DNA of 64,000 nucleotides from positions 1-64,000 of the forward strand of contig NZ_STGT01000008.1 of the NCBI RefSeq assembly GCF_004912145.1. The letters are read 5' to 3'. The stretch comes from Peteryoungia rhizophila. Its GTDB lineage: Bacteria; Pseudomonadota; Alphaproteobacteria; Rhizobiales; Rhizobiaceae. The notes beneath the pieces are model-generated. The model ran no database searches. It was given only the letters and a program-made list of their open reading frames with translations, and was not told where the DNA came from. The translations under genes were made by a program, and so were the position numbers. This document shows, piece by piece, positions 35,065-44,400 of this stretch; position 1 is the stretch's first letter, and each line of letters starts with the position of its first letter.

Positions 35065-35088
35065 CCGGACCGCCGGAGGGCGGTCCGG
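35065..35088 (+). other. Intercistronic GC-rich stem-loop
   Basis: CCGGACCGCC (35065-35074) and GGCGGTCCGG (35079-35088) form a perfect ten-bp stem with a four-base loop between the binding-protein gene and the first permease gene. There is no T run. Such hairpins commonly protect the upstream receptor mRNA, giving more receptor than permease. Confidence 0.65.
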
Positions 35089-35147
35089 ACCTTCGGGGGC
35101 TTAGAGCGCCGCCCGTTCGCCAAGTTTCATATCGGAGAGGCCATCCC

Positions 35148-36095
35148 ATGTCCGAGAGCGCCATCGACCGGATTGCGCGTGCTACACCAGATCCCGTCGC
35201 GAGGCGTGCCACGGGCCTGTCCGATCGGGCGATCGCCTGGATCTTCGTGACACCGACGATCCTTCTGCTGCTCGCCGTCAACATCTTTCCGCTCATCTGG
35301 ACGGTTCGCCTGAGCTTCACGAATTTCCGGGTCAACCGGCCGAACGAGGCGCCGGAATTCGTCGGTTTCAGAAACTACGAGCGGATCCTGACCGACGGCG
35401 ACATCTGGCTGACAATGCAGGCGACTGCGCATTTCCTGTTCTGGACGATCGCGCTCCAGGTGATGATCGGCTTTACACTCGCCTATCTGATCAACAAGAA
35501 GTTCAAGGGGAACGATCTGTGGACGACGATCATCGTTCTGCCGATGATGCTGAGCCCTGCCGTCGTCGGTAATTTCTGGACCTTCCTCTACCAGCCGCAG
35601 ATCGGCCTCTTCAATTACGCCGTCGCCTTCGTCACGGGCGTGGATCCGTCGAGCTTCTCGATGATCGGCGATGTTTCGCTGGCCCCCTGGGCGATCGTCA
35701 TCGTCGATACCTGGATGTGGACACCCTTCGTCATGCTGATCTGCCTGGCGGGGCTGCGCTCCATCCCGGACAGCATCTACGAGGCTGCCGAATGCGACCG
35801 CGCCAGCAAGTGGCGGCAGTTCTGGACAATCACGATACCGCTGGTGCTGCCCTTCCTGATGCTCGCCATCCTGTTTCGCGGGATTGAGAACTTCAAGATG
35901 TTCGACCTCGTGGTCCAGCTGACGGGCGGTGGTCCGGGCTCGATCACCGAGCTCACCTCGATCAACCTCAAGCGTGAGGCCTTCGAGAAGTGGCGGACCG
36001 GTTATGCCTCGGCCTATGCGGTCATCCTCTTCGTCACGGTCTTTGGTCTGGCATCGATCTACGTCAAGGCTCTGAACAAGGTGAAAGAGCGATGA
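35148..36095 (+). CDS. Sugar/polyol ABC permease 1
   Basis: This is a 315-residue inner-membrane permease of the MalF/UgpA type with six main hydrophobic segments (IAWIFVTPTILLLLAVNIFPLIWTV at the start). The coupling EAA loop is YEAAECDRASKWRQFWTITIPLVLP. ATG 35148 lies about ten bases after GGAGAGG. The frame upstream is not used because it starts within the hairpin region. It overlaps the second permease gene by ATGA. Confidence 0.93.
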   Translation: MSESAIDRIARATPDPVARRATGLSDRAIAWIFVTPTILLLLAVNIFPLIWTVRLSFTNFRVNRPNEAPEFVGFRNYERILTDGDIWLTMQATAHFLFWTIALQVMIGFTLAYLINKKFKGNDLWTTIIVLPMMLSPAVVGNFWTFLYQPQIGLFNYAVAFVTGVDPSSFSMIGDVSLAPWAIVIVDTWMWTPFVMLICLAGLRSIPDSIYEAAECDRASKWRQFWTITIPLVLPFLMLAILFRGIENFKMFDLVVQLTGGGPGSITELTSINLKREAFEKWRTGYASAYAVILFVTVFGLASIYVKALNKVKER

Positions 36096-37033
36096 GCAGC
36101 TATTCCGTCACCGAACCCTCCAAGCGCCAGAAGTGGCTGGCCGGCACACTCGTGGTCTTCTATGCCATCGTCACCCTGATGCCGCTGGTCTGGATCATCG
36201 CGACTGGGTTCAAGAGCCCGTCCGACTCGATCGCCTATCCGCCGAAGCTTCTCTTCCAACCGACGCTGGAAGGTTATGTGAACCTGTTCACCACACGGAC
36301 ACGCCTCTCGGAGGCCGATCTCCAGGCGCTCGGTGAGCCGACGACCTGGTATGAACGTCTCGTGCGCAAGGATGGGCTCGTGATCGCGGGGCCATCGCGC
36401 TTCGGGGAACGCTTCTACAATTCCGTCGTCATCGGCTTCGGCTCGACATTCCTGTGCATCGTGCTCGGGACGGCTGCGGCTTACGCCTTCTCCCGCTTCA
36501 AGGTGCCGCTGAAGGACGATCTCCTGTTCTTCATCCTGTCGACCCGCATGATGCCCCCGATCGCGGTGGCCATCCCGATCTTCCTGATGTTTCGGTCGCT
36601 CGGTCTGAGCGACACGCATGCGGGCCTGATCCTGCTCTATACCGCGGTCAACCTTTCGCTCTCGGTCTGGCTGCTCAAGGGCTTCATCGACGAGATACCG
36701 ATCGAATACGAGGAGGCGGCCCTGATCGATGGCTACACGCGCTTCCAGGCCTTCTACAAGGTCGTCTTGCCCCAGGCCGTGACCGGCATCGCATCCACGG
36801 CGATCTTCTGCCTGATCTTTGCCTGGAACGAATATGCCTTTGCCGTCCTCCTGACATCGGGCACGGCGCAGACTGCACCGCCCTTCATTCCGACCATCAT
36901 CGGCGTGAGTGGTCAGGACTGGCCGGCCGTTGCCGCCGGCGCCACGCTCTTTCTGGTGCCGGTTGTCGTCTTCACGATCGTCCTGCGCAAGCATCTGCTT
37001 CGCGGCATCACCTTCGGGGCTGTTCGCAAATGA
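36092..37033 (+). CDS. Sugar/polyol ABC permease 2
   Basis: This is a 313-residue permease of the MalG/UgpE type. Hydrophobic segments include WLAGTLVVFYAIVTLMPLVWIIATGFK, and the EAA loop is YEEAALIDGYTRFQAFYKVVLPQ. The segment LIFAWNEYAFAVLLTSGTAQT is typical. A polar insertion of about 50 residues (roughly 65-110) after the first helix is longer than in MalG. It starts in an ATGA overlap with permease 1 and ends in an ATGA overlap with the small membrane protein. Confidence 0.93.
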   Translation: MSSYSVTEPSKRQKWLAGTLVVFYAIVTLMPLVWIIATGFKSPSDSIAYPPKLLFQPTLEGYVNLFTTRTRLSEADLQALGEPTTWYERLVRKDGLVIAGPSRFGERFYNSVVIGFGSTFLCIVLGTAAAYAFSRFKVPLKDDLLFFILSTRMMPPIAVAIPIFLMFRSLGLSDTHAGLILLYTAVNLSLSVWLLKGFIDEIPIEYEEAALIDGYTRFQAFYKVVLPQAVTGIASTAIFCLIFAWNEYAFAVLLTSGTAQTAPPFIPTIIGVSGQDWPAVAAGATLFLVPVVVFTIVLRKHLLRGITFGAVRK

Positions 37034-37218
37034 CCCGCTTTATCGAAAGACTCTGCCGGTTTCGGCGGAACGAATGGGAACTGGTCGCCTCATTCCTGAT
37101 CGGACTCGGCGTGTTCATGATGATGCAGCCCTTCGCACTCGTTCTCTACAGCTATTCCTTTGTCGTGACGTTGCTGGGCACGGTGATGTTCGTCATCGTC
37201 AGCCACTTCCCGGAGTAA
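37030..37218 (+). CDS. 62-residue membrane protein of the ABC operon
   Basis: This is a tiny protein with two predicted membrane helices (VASFLIGLGVFMMMQPFALVLY and FVVTLLGTVMFVIVSHF) and a basic N-terminus. Its ATG overlaps the permease 2 stop as ATGA and its stop lies three bases before the first ATPase gene, so it is clearly part of the operon. Rhizobial glycerol-type ABC operons (glpSTPQUV) carry a similarly placed small membrane gene (glpU), so this may be an accessory subunit. Its function is unknown. Confidence 0.85.
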   Translation: MTRFIERLCRFRRNEWELVASFLIGLGVFMMMQPFALVLYSYSFVVTLLGTVMFVIVSHFPE

Positions 37219-37221
37219 ATA

Positions 37222-38319
37222 ATGGCGCAGATCAGAATCCAAAACCTGCGCAAGGAGTTCGGTGCCTTCACCGCCGTGCAGTCTTCGAGCTTCACCATCG
37301 AGGACGGAGAGTTCTTCATGCTGCTCGGCCCGTCCGGCTGTGGCAAGACAACGACGCTCAGGATGATGGCAGGGCTCGAACTGCCGACCGGCGGTGAGAT
37401 CTTCATCGATGGCGAGGAAGTCGGGATGAAGCCGGCAAGCCAGCGCGATATCGCCTTCGTCTTCCAGATGTTCGCGCTCTATCCGCACATGAACGTCCGG
37501 CGCAACATTTCCTATCCGCTGATCAGCCAGGGCGTTTCCAAGGGTGAGGTCAGAACGCGGGTCGAGGAAATCGCCAGGATACTGAAGATCGAGGATATTC
37601 TCGATAAGCCGGTGGGTGGACTGTCGGGTGGCGACCGCCAGCGGGTGGCGCTGGGGCGCGCCATCGTGCGCCGGCCGAAGGCCTTTTTCATGGACGAGCC
37701 GCTCGGGGCGCTGGATGCGGAGTTTCGCGAGCACATGGCCGAGGAACTTAGGGCATTGCACGACCGTATCGGGGCCACGACCGTCTACGTCACTCATGAC
37801 CAGTTGGAGGCGATGCAGATGGGCGACAAGATCGTGGTGATGAACCATGGTGTCGTCGAACAGTTTGGAATGCCCCAGCAGATCTACGACTGGCCGGCCA
37901 GCCGCTTCGTCGCCGACTTCATCGGGTCCCCCTCGATGAACTTCCTCGAATTCGAAGGCATGATCGGGATCGGTGGTGATCACGTCATGCTCGATGGTCA
38001 GCGAATTGCCGTTCCCGTGCAGCGTCAGGGGGCGGAAGGCAAGCTTACGCTCGGCGTTCGGCCGGAGCATGTTCGTTTCAGCGATGCCTCCGGCTACCGG
38101 GCAAAGGTGATCGCGACGGAATATCTGGGGACGACCCAGATCGTGACCCTGGCGACGGCCAATGGCACCATCAAGGCACGAATTTCCTCGTCCGACAAGG
38201 TATCCCAAGGGCAAACGGTCGGTCTCGAATTCAATCCGCGTACGCTGACGATCTTCGCTGGTGCGCGTGGCCATGCCCTGGTTTCAGAGGGCAATGAGGG
38301 AGTGCTCCGTCATGGCTGA
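37222..38319 (+). CDS. Sugar/polyol ABC transporter ATP-binding protein 1
   Basis: This is a 365-residue CUT1-type ATPase (MalK/UgpC class). Walker A is GPSGCGKTTTL, the Q-loop is VFQMFALYPHMNV, the signature reads LSGGDRQRVALGRAI with Asp in place of the common Gln/Glu, Walker B is FFMDEPLGALD and the H-loop is VTHDQLEAMQM. A C-terminal OB-fold regulatory domain (TLGVRPEHVRF) follows. Two different ATPases in one operon suggest a heterodimeric motor, as in the glycerol transporter of rhizobia. Confidence 0.94.
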   Translation: MAQIRIQNLRKEFGAFTAVQSSSFTIEDGEFFMLLGPSGCGKTTTLRMMAGLELPTGGEIFIDGEEVGMKPASQRDIAFVFQMFALYPHMNVRRNISYPLISQGVSKGEVRTRVEEIARILKIEDILDKPVGGLSGGDRQRVALGRAIVRRPKAFFMDEPLGALDAEFREHMAEELRALHDRIGATTVYVTHDQLEAMQMGDKIVVMNHGVVEQFGMPQQIYDWPASRFVADFIGSPSMNFLEFEGMIGIGGDHVMLDGQRIAVPVQRQGAEGKLTLGVRPEHVRFSDASGYRAKVIATEYLGTTQIVTLATANGTIKARISSSDKVSQGQTVGLEFNPRTLTIFAGARGHALVSEGNEGVLRHG

Positions 38320-39307
38320 AGTGATCCTGAACTCCGTCATCAAGTCCTTCGGTACGAAGCGAGCACTGGATGATGTTTCGATGACCGTGCCGGACGGTTC
38401 CTTCGTCGTCCTGCTCGGTCCGACGGGAGCCGGAAAGACCACGACGCTGCGGTTGATCGCGGGGCTTGAAGCCGCCGATCAAGGCGAGATCCGGATCGGC
38501 GGCAAGCTCGTGGACGGCATGACGCCGGCGGAGCGGAACGTCGCCATGGTGTTCCAGCAATATTCGCTTTACCCCCATCTGACGGTTCGGGAGAACCTTG
38601 CCTTTCCGCTGAAGTCGCCGCTTCTGCGGACACCTGCGGCGGAGATCGTTTCGAAGGTGAACGCGGTCGCGGAAATGCTCCGGATTTCCCACAAGCTGGA
38701 CAACAAGGCCACGGCCCTTTCCGGCGGTGAGATGCAGCGCGTCTCGATCGGTCGGGCGCTGGTTCGCAATCCGCAGATCTACCTCATGGACGAACCCCTG
38801 AGCTCCCTGGATGCGAAGCTCCGGTCAGACCTCAGGATCGAGCTGAAGAACATCCAGGCCAATTCGGGCGCGACCCTGCTCTACGTCACCCATGACCAGA
38901 TCGAGGCGATGACCATGGCAACCCATATCGGCGTCCTGCATGAGGGGCGGCTGGTGCAGTTCGGGTCTCCGCGTGATGTCTATGAACGGCCCGTAAGCCT
39001 TCACGCCGCCCAGAGACTGGGACAGCCACGGATCAATGTGCTGCCGGCCAGCCTTTTCCCGGCTGCGCCCCGATCGGCTGTCAGCATGGGGTTGCGCCCG
39101 GAGCACATCCGGCAGGGGGCGGGCGAGGAGAGCTTCGTCAACCGGGTCGAACGCCTCGGCGACCAGACACGGCTTCACCTGCTTTTCCGCGGCCATCCGA
39201 TTGTCACCGTCACCGATCCGCACACGGCGCTCAGTGAAGGCGACATCGTCAGAATAGAACCCGTTGATCCCCTCTATTTCGATGCCGACGGCATGCGATG
39301 CGCATAA
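38312..39307 (+). CDS. Sugar/polyol ABC transporter ATP-binding protein 2
   Basis: This is the second CUT1 ATPase, 331 residues. Walker A is GPTGAGKTTTL, the Q-loop is VFQQYSLYPHLTV, the signature is LSGGEMQRVSIGRAL, Walker B is YLMDEPLSSLD and the H-loop is VTHDQIEAMTM. It is about 35 residues shorter than its partner in the C-terminal regulatory domain (SMGLRPEHIRQ). ATG 38312 has GAGGGAG upstream and overlaps the partner gene by eight bases, giving coupled and equal synthesis of the two ATPases. Confidence 0.94.
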   Translation: MAEVILNSVIKSFGTKRALDDVSMTVPDGSFVVLLGPTGAGKTTTLRLIAGLEAADQGEIRIGGKLVDGMTPAERNVAMVFQQYSLYPHLTVRENLAFPLKSPLLRTPAAEIVSKVNAVAEMLRISHKLDNKATALSGGEMQRVSIGRALVRNPQIYLMDEPLSSLDAKLRSDLRIELKNIQANSGATLLYVTHDQIEAMTMATHIGVLHEGRLVQFGSPRDVYERPVSLHAAQRLGQPRINVLPASLFPAAPRSAVSMGLRPEHIRQGAGEESFVNRVERLGDQTRLHLLFRGHPIVTVTDPHTALSEGDIVRIEPVDPLYFDADGMRCA

Positions 39308-39317
39308 GGAGCTCCTC

Positions 39318-40952
39318 ATGGCACAGTTCATAAACAAGAAGGAAGACGTCGTCGTCGAGGCCCTCGAAGGGCTGCTTGCAACGGCAGGCGTGCCGCTTGC
39401 CCGTCTCGATGGCTACCCGCATATCCGTGTCGTCGTTCGCGCCGACTGGGACAAGTCGCGGGTTGCACTCGTGTCTGGCGGCGGCTCGGGTCATGAACCC
39501 GCCCATGCAGGTTTCGTCGGGGCTGGCATGCTGACGGCTGCGATCTGCGGCGACGTGTTTGCGTCGCCCAGTGTCGACGCGGTTCTCGCCGGCATTCTGG
39601 CCGTCACTGGCCCGGCGGGCTGCCTGCTGATCGTGAAAAACTATACGGGCGATCGCCTGAATTTCGGCCTTGCCGCAGAGCGCGCGCGCGCTTTCGGGCT
39701 AAATGTCGAGATGGTCATCGTCGACGACGATATCGCCCTTCCAGATCTTCCGCAGGCTCGCGGCGTCGCGGGCACGCTCTTCGTGCACAAAATTGCAGGT
39801 GCGCTTGCCGAGAATGGCAAGGATCTCGACACCGTGGCCAAGGCTGCGAGGCGGGTGATCGCAGGTACGAAGAGCATCGGCATGTCGCTCGATACCTGCA
39901 CGGTGCCAGGCTCGCCGAAAGAAGATCGCATTCCCAAGGGCATGGCGGAGCTTGGGCTCGGTATTCATGGCGAGGCGGGTGTCGAGCAGGTTGATTTTTC
40001 CGGTGCGCAGTCGGCCATGGTGGCAGTTGCCCAGAAACTCGAAGCGGTCGTGGGTGAGCGCAGCCATGTGGCGTTGATCAACAATCTCGGAGGGACTTCT
40101 GTCCTCGAAATGTCCGTCCTGACCCATGAGCTCATCCGGTCGCAGATCGGGGTGCATGTCGGTCACGTCGTCGGGCCGGCCGCGATGATGACCTCGCTCG
40201 ACATGCGTGGTTTCTCGATTTCGCTCTATCCGGCCGACGAGGAGGATCTCGCCTGCCTCGCGATGCCGGTCGGACCATCTGCCTGGCCCGGGCTTTCGAA
40301 GATCAATCCGGTTTCTGTCGTCGCGCTTCCAGACGGACTGAAGCCCGTGATGCCGCTTGCATCGAACCACAAGCCGACGCGCGACTTCCTGACCGACTGC
40401 TGCGAGGTGATGATCGCAGCAGAACAGGATCTGAATGCGCTCGACGCAAAATCCGGCGACGGGGATACGGGATCGACGCTGGCCGGGGCTGCGCGTGCAC
40501 TGATCAGCGCGACGGATCGCCTGCCGCTGTCCGATCATACCCAACTGCTGCGGGCGATCGGCCTTGAGCTCAGCCAGACCATGGGCGGTTCTTCGGGCGT
40601 ACTCCTGGCGATCTTCTTTGCCGCTGCCGGTGACGGTGCATCGAGCGGTTTGCCGATGCGTGATGCCTTGAAGGCGGGGCTTTCGCGGATGCAGGAAATA
40701 GGGGGTGCGGGTGTCGGCGACCGGACCATGATCGATGCATTGGCACCGGCTCTCGACGGGCTTGCGGATGGCTTTGACGCTGCGGCCAAGGCTGCACGTC
40801 AAGGGGCTGATGACACGGCAAGGATGGGAAGGGCCAGAGCGGGCCGGGCTGCCTATGTCAATTCAAGGCAGCTGGAAGGCAATCGCGATCCGGGGGCTGA
40901 GGCTGTTGCGCGCCTGTTCGAATATCTGGCGTCGCGGGTCCGGATGGATTGA
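39318..40952 (+). CDS. DhaK-DhaL fusion: ATP-dependent dihydroxyacetone/polyol kinase
   Basis: This is a 544-residue kinase. The DhaK domain (residues about 5-330) has SGGGSGHEPAHAG and the substrate-binding His in LGLGIHGEAG (about H217). The DhaL nucleotide domain follows, with the Mg-binding Asp triad in LDAKSGDGDTGS and GGSSGVLL. Both domains in one chain means direct use of ATP rather than the PTS. AAGGAG precedes ATG 39318. As the last gene of the ABC operon it probably phosphorylates the imported compound or its ketone, such as dihydroxyacetone, erythrulose or a tetritol. Family members with tetritol activity are known. Confidence 0.9.
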   Translation: MAQFINKKEDVVVEALEGLLATAGVPLARLDGYPHIRVVVRADWDKSRVALVSGGGSGHEPAHAGFVGAGMLTAAICGDVFASPSVDAVLAGILAVTGPAGCLLIVKNYTGDRLNFGLAAERARAFGLNVEMVIVDDDIALPDLPQARGVAGTLFVHKIAGALAENGKDLDTVAKAARRVIAGTKSIGMSLDTCTVPGSPKEDRIPKGMAELGLGIHGEAGVEQVDFSGAQSAMVAVAQKLEAVVGERSHVALINNLGGTSVLEMSVLTHELIRSQIGVHVGHVVGPAAMMTSLDMRGFSISLYPADEEDLACLAMPVGPSAWPGLSKINPVSVVALPDGLKPVMPLASNHKPTRDFLTDCCEVMIAAEQDLNALDAKSGDGDTGSTLAGAARALISATDRLPLSDHTQLLRAIGLELSQTMGGSSGVLLAIFFAAAGDGASSGLPMRDALKAGLSRMQEIGGAGVGDRTMIDALAPALDGLADGFDAAAKAARQGADDTARMGRARAGRAAYVNSRQLEGNRDPGAEAVARLFEYLASRVRMD

Positions 40953-40959
40953 GGGGTGA

Positions 40960-40996
40960 GCGACGCGCCATAGGGGAGGCCCCCAAGGCGCGTCGC
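40960..40996. terminator. Bidirectional terminator-like hairpin
   Basis: GCGACGCGCC (40960-40969) pairs with GGCGCGTCGC (40987-40996), and an inner GGGG/CCCC stem is possible. It lies between the convergent kinase and cold-shock genes. It has no T run, so efficiency is uncertain. Confidence 0.6.
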
Positions 40997-41020
40997 GCAT
41001 TGTCTGTGCCGAGCGGCGTG

Positions 41021-41224
41021 TCAGATAACGGTAACGTTCTCTGCCTTGGACTTGCCAGTCTTGCGATCCTGGCCAACGTCGTAGCTGACCTTCTGGCCGT
41101 CCTGCAACGCGCCGCCAAAGCCGACAGCGGAAATATGAACAAAGACGTCCGGGCCGCCGTTGTCCGGGGTGATGAAGCCGAAGCCCTTGTCCTGAGCGAA
41201 GAATTTTACGATACCAGTAGCCAT
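41021..41224 (-). CDS. cspA: Cold-shock domain protein
   Basis: This is a 67-residue single-domain RNA chaperone. Both RNA-binding motifs are visible: KGFGFI (RNP1) and VFVHIS (RNP2). Start MATGIVKFF at 41224 follows GAGGACATC. The longer frame upstream would consist of the untranslated leader. About 185 bp of leader lie between this gene and the RND pump gene end at 41410, including AT-rich stretches, as is common for csp mRNAs. Symbol is given at family level only, because alphaproteobacteria carry several paralogues. Confidence 0.93.
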   Translation of the reverse strand: MATGIVKFFAQDKGFGFITPDNGGPDVFVHISAVGFGGALQDGQKVSYDVGQDRKTGKSKAENVTVI

Positions 41225-41409
41225 GATGTCCTCGTGGAATTTATGCGACATGATCGCATAGCGGTTGTGGGGCCGCTCAGCAAGTCCGTCTGGGCCATCC
41301 ACCGGGACGTTTGGGCTCACTATGCGGCTTTTTATCAATACAACGGCCCGAATTTCGAGACCAGCCACCCTTTAGGGAGGGACGGCTGGTCTAACGATGC
41401 AGGCAGGTG

Positions 41410-44400
41410 TCAGTGTCCTTCGGTCAGGATTGGCCCCGCGATTTCCGGCTCTGCGTGCTGTCGTAGTGGCCTGTTTGCGGAGAGGAGGCGGGCCAGGACG
41501 TAAAAGACCGGGGTCATGAATATGCCGAAGAACGTGACCCCGATCATGCCCGAGAAAACGGCCACGCCCATGGCGGAGCGCATTTCTGCACCGGCACCCG
41601 TCGAGATGACGAGCGGAATGACACCCATGATGAAGGCCATGGACGTCATGAGAATCGGACGTAGCCGCAGTCGGCTCGCTTCCACCGCCGCCTGGACGGG
41701 CGTGCGTCCTTCGAATTCCAGCTCCCGGGCGAACTCCACGATCAGGATCGCGTTTTTCGCCGAGAGGCCGACAAGGACAACAAGGCCGATCTGGGTGAAG
41801 ATGTTGTTGTCGCCCCCCGTATACCAGACGCCCACGAGGGCGGCGAGAACGCCCATCGGCACGATCATGATGATCGAAAGCGGAAGCGTCAGGCTTTCAT
41901 ATTGCGCGGCTAGAACGAGGTAGACCAGAAGCAAAGCGAGCGGGAAAACCACGATGCTCGAATTGCCGGCCAAGATCTGCTGGTAGGTCAGATCGGTCCA
42001 TTCAAAATCAATGCCCGTCGGCATGGTTTCCTGGAGGATCTTTTCCATTGCTGCCTGGGCCTGGCCGGACGAGAAGCCCGGGGCGGGGCCGCCATTGATG
42101 TCGGCTGCGAGGAAGCCGTTGTAGCGCGTGGTCCGCTCTGGACCGGTTGATGCCTCAACCTTGAGGAGGGCGGAAAGCGGGATCATCTCGCCGCTCTGAG
42201 AGCGGACCTTCAATTGGCCGATGTCTTCGGGCTTGGCACGATATTGCGCGTCCGCCTGGACGCGAACGCTGTAGGTCCGGCCAAAGGCGTTGAAGTCGTT
42301 GACGTAGAGCGAGCCGAGATAGATCTGCAGGGTCTGAAAGACGTCTGTCACGGCGACGCCGAGCTGCTGCGCCTTGACGCGGTCGAGATCCGCAAAGAGC
42401 TGCGGCACGTTGACCTGGAAACTCGAGAAGATGCCTGCGAGTTCCGGCGTCTGGTAGGCCCTGGCCAGAACGGCCTTGGTCGTCTCGTCGAGCGTTTCAT
42501 AGCCGAAGCCGGCGCGATCCTCGATCTGCAGCTTGAAGCCGCCCGTCGAGCCCAGTCCGTTCACCGGCGGTGGCGGGAACATGGCTATGAAGGCGCCATC
42601 GATTGCCGCATATTTCTGGTTCAGAGCCATAGCGATCGCGCCGCCCGACAGCGATGGATCCTTACGCTCTTCGAAATCGTCGAGGACGGCGAAGACGATG
42701 CCGGCATTCGAGCCGATCGTGAAGCCGTTGATGGACAGGCCCGGGAAGGCCAACGCATTCTTGACGCCCGGCTGTTCGAGCGCGATGTCGCTCATCTGGC
42801 GTATGACGTCTTCCGTTCGATCGAGGGTGGCGCCGTCAGGCAATTGCGCGAAACCGATCAGGTATTGCTTGTCCTGGGCCGGCACGAAGCCACCCGGAAC
42901 TGTGCTGAACATGCCGTAGGTTGCCGCGACCAGCGCCAGATAGATCATCATGACCACGCTCTTGCGGCCGAGCAGGCCGCCGACGCTGCGGCCGTAGCCC
43001 GCCGATGCGGCACCGAAGGCACGGTTGAAGCCGCGGAAGAACCAGCCGAGCGAGCGTTCCATGACCCGGGTCACCAGGTCCTTGGGCGCCTTGTGGTCCT
43101 TGAGGAGAAGTGCGGCCAGGGCCGGTGACAAGGTCAGCGAGTTGATCGCCGAAATCACCGTCGAGATCGCGATCGTCAGGGCGAACTGACGATAGAACTG
43201 GCCGGACAGGCCGGTGATGAAAGCAAGCGGCACGAAGACCGCGACGAGAACCAGCGCAATCGCGATGATCGGCCCGGACACTTCCCGCATGGCGCGGTAG
43301 GTGGCTTCCCGGGGCGAAAGCCCGTTCTCTATGTTTCGCTCGACATTTTCCACGACCACGATCGCGTCGTCGACGACGATGCCGATCGCGAGCACGAGAC
43401 CGAACAGCGTGAGTGCGTTGATCGAGAAGCCGAAGGCATACATGACCGCGAAGGTGCCGATGATCGAGACCGGGACGGCGATCAGCGGAATGATGGAGGC
43501 GCGCCACGTCTGAAGGAAGATGATGACGACGAGCACGACCAGCGCGACCGCCTCGAGCAGCGTGTCGACGACCTTGTCGATCGAGGAGCGGACGAATTCC
43601 GTCGTGTCGTAGACGATCTCGAAGCGCACGCCGTCCGGCATGGCCTGCTGCAGGTCGCTCATCGTCTGCTGCACGGCATCGGAAATCGCGATCGCGTTCG
43701 AGCCTGGGGCCTGGAAGATCGGAATGGCGACGGCGGGCTCGCCATCGAGCAGCGAGCGCAGTGAATATTCGGCCGCTCCGAGTTCGATGCGTGCCAGATC
43801 CGCGAGCCTGGTGATTTCACCGTTCGCGCCTGTCTTCACGACGATCGCGCCGAATTCTTCCGGCGTCTGAAGCCGGCCTCTGGCATTGACGTTGAGCTGC
43901 AGGTCGACACCTTGAAGCGACGGCGAAGCGCCAATCGTTCCGGCGGCTGCCTGGACATTCTGCTGGGCAATCGCATTGGTTATGTCGCTTGCCGCGAGAC
44001 CATGTTCGGCGACTTTTTGCGGGTCGAGCCAGATGCGCATCGAATAGTCGCCTGCGCCGAAGACCTGGACCTGGCCGACGCCGTCGATGCGGGCCAGTCG
44101 ATCCTTGATATTGAGCGTCGCGTAATTGCGAAGATAGGTTAGGTCGTATCGGTCGCCAGTCGACACGAGATGGACGACCATCATCAGGTCCGGCGAGCTT
44201 TTCACCGTCGTCACCCCCAGAGCACGCACTTCTGCCGGTAGTCTCGGCTCGGCCTGCGAGACGCGGTTCTGGACCAGCTGCTGCGCCTTGTCGGGATCGG
44301 TGCCCAGGCGGAAGGTGACGGTCAAGGTCAGGACGCCGTCGGATGTGGCCTGGCTCGACATGTAGAGCATGTCCTCGACGCCGTTGATCTGTTCTTCCAG

